Positions 62,645 to 64,000 of a DNA stretch of 64,000 bases are shown one piece after another. A program made the translations under genes and the position numbers. Numbering within the stretch: position 1 is the stretch's first letter; each line of letters opens with the position of its first letter. Below the pieces are notes generated by a model. That model searched no databases. It saw only the letters and a list, made by a program, of their open reading frames with translations, and was not told the DNA's origin. This DNA is from Desmodesmus armatus (lineage: Eukaryota; Chlorophyta; Chlorophyceae; Sphaeropleales; Scenedesmaceae), in the NCBI GenBank assembly GCA_007449985.2, contig VIIQ02000087.1:248001-312000 (forward strand), written 5' to 3'.

Positions 62645-63765
62645 CTGCAAGTATACAGCACAAAAGCAAAACAGGAGCTGAAACGGTCTGCAAATTAATC
62701 TCAGCAGACATATCTGCTGGAATAACTTGTGATAAGCCACAGCAGGTGCAGGCACAGCCTGGGCTGGCTGCCTGTGCCTTGCTGCTGCTGATGTTGCCTG
62801 CTGCCATGGCTGGCACGCGTGCTGCTTCCAGGACAAGCTGCCAGCACCGGGTGGTGATACCTGCTGGATGATGAATCACAACTCAATCAGGACTTCGGCT
62901 GCAAGCTGCACCCACCATGATTCTTGTGCTTGTGTGCTGTGTCCAGCTGCTGCTGACCAGAAAGGCGACACCAGAGGAGCTGCAGGGCCCTGCGTGCAGC
63001 AGGCGCACAGAGTCATACACCCCATGGTTGAGGCGGTACCGGTATGTTACGTTCACGAGCGTGCCCACAGCCAGCGAGGTTGCGTGGGCTGGCAAGGTTC
63101 AAATTCACTGATCAGACTGCAACTGCAGTCCCCTATGCTGTGTCAAGGCGTCCTCTCTGCAGCTTCATTTAGCTCGTATGCTTACTTTAAAATACTGAGA
63201 TCAGAGCAGGCGTGCCAGACGCCCACGAAGAGACGGGCAGCAGTGAAGACAGTGAGAGCGCGTATTTCTGATTGCGAGTCAAGAAGAAAGGGATGGGAAA
63301 CGTGGGTTCACACAGCACTCCGCCAATTGACATCGGTTCCATTTATGCTTAGGAGTAGTGGGGTTGCTCAGGCTCAGTGGAACCCTAACAGGGTGTTAAA
63401 TTCAAACCATGCAAGTTGTTGAGTTTGTTGTTGAGTTTGGAGGGAAAGGTCAGCGTGTCCATGTCATGTGAGAGCGTTGAAATTGAAATTTCATATGCTT
63501 TGCATGTGCTTCTGCCAGCCTGGCCAGGCTGTAGCTGCCACAGCCTGGCAACAAATCAGGCAGATGCCTCTTCATGCTGCAAGCACTGTTACAAAGTGGA
63601 AAAATGGGCATCATGGCAACACAATCCCACTTTCAGGATAACTTACAGCCACCATGCAGCTGCAGTGCTTGATTACAAGCCCTCGCCTGGCAGAAGCTTT
63701 CCATGCAAGGTGGGCATATGGTCCATGGTGTACTGCCAATCAAGAACCTGAACTGCCTGCCACAT
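62645..63765. other. 5' flank of HOP1 and 3' flank of the next gene
   Basis: The missing first HOP1 exon should be here. A coding-looking minus-strand stretch at about 62965-63089 (LVNVTYRYRLNHGVYDSVRL then LHAGPC) has no homology I recognise and no clear link to either gene. Confidence 0.4.
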
Positions 63766-63898
63766 CTACTGCTTGATTCCATACACCAGGAACTGCTGTG
63801 TGCCAGCAAAGGCTGCAGCCAGGCCCACGCCACCTCCTGTAGGCTGGCAGAAGGCCACCTGGTTGCAGGGCACAACGTAGCCTGGCACCATGTTGCAC
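63766..63898 (-). CDS. last coding exon of an unrecognised gene (partial)
   Basis: After a CTGCAG acceptor, 43 codons are open to a TAG: CNMVPGYVVPCNQVAFCQPT then GGGVGLAAAFAGTQQFLVYG and IKQ. The exon starts at the third base of a codon. It has three Cys and a Gly/Ala-rich stretch that could be a membrane segment. I do not recognise the protein; the rest lies beyond the right edge. Confidence 0.55.
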
Positions 63899-64000
63899 CT
63901 GCAGTGAAAGGACAGCCATGCAGAACAAAGTGAGACACAGCTCAGCAGGCATGCACTGACACTTGACTGCCTGTATGCCTGGAAGCTTGTGTGAGCACAT
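63899..64000 (-). other. probable intron of the right-edge gene
   Basis: This lies upstream of the acceptor of the 63766-63898 exon on the minus strand; no exon is recognised in the remaining 100 bases. Confidence 0.4.

Overview
The window is nuclear DNA of a green alga, most like a core chlorophyte (Sphaeropleales or Volvocales; this placement is inference). The evidence is short GT-AG introns splitting nearly every gene, heavy CAG/CTG repeats coding for poly-Gln and poly-Ser, TGTAA poly(A) signals and plant-like RPC2 and HOP1/ASY1 proteins. There is no operon structure, rRNA or CRISPR array.

1-25 kb: five paralogs of a ~1,075-residue, five-exon protein family ending in a MYND zinc finger. 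Three lie on the minus strand (starts at 2218, 8196, 14455) and two on the plus strand (14814, 20832). They are spaced about 6.0-6.3 kb apart and meet head-to-head at 14.46-14.81 kb. Only the third copy is fully open. Copies 1 and 2 each have a one-base frameshift, copy 4 has an in-frame stop, and copy 5 has two frameshifts plus a stop inside the finger. Intron 3 is present in copies 2 and 3 and precisely absent from copies 4 and 5. A 280-bp MITE with 32-bp inverted ends and TAA target duplications lies between copies 2 and 3.

26.2-40.0 kb: a 25-exon gene for RPC2, the second-largest subunit of RNA polymerase III. All exons could be placed by homology and phase, apart from one apparent missing base in exon 11. 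Its C-terminal zinc-binding cysteines are replaced. Many of its introns hold tandem copies of the adjoining exon edge with the splice site.

41.0-55.6 kb: a large inverted repeat with arms of ~5.7 kb and a ~3.15 kb spacer. Each arm carries a divergent pair of secreted Tyr/Pro-repeat proteins (family A and family B) that share a signal-peptide exon and a Cys/His-rich C-terminal domain. The divergent promoters hold a palindromic telo-box. Both right-arm genes are intact; both left-arm genes carry indels, and left A has also lost a splice acceptor.

56.2-62.6 kb: a minus-strand gene for a HOP1/ASY1 meiotic HORMA-domain protein (15 exons placed, first exon not found). The last coding exon of an unrecognised minus-strand gene lies at 63.77-63.90 kb.

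Several of the frameshifts are one-base losses in homopolymers, including one in an essential gene, so uncorrected assembly errors must be excluded before any gene is called dead on frameshifts alone.
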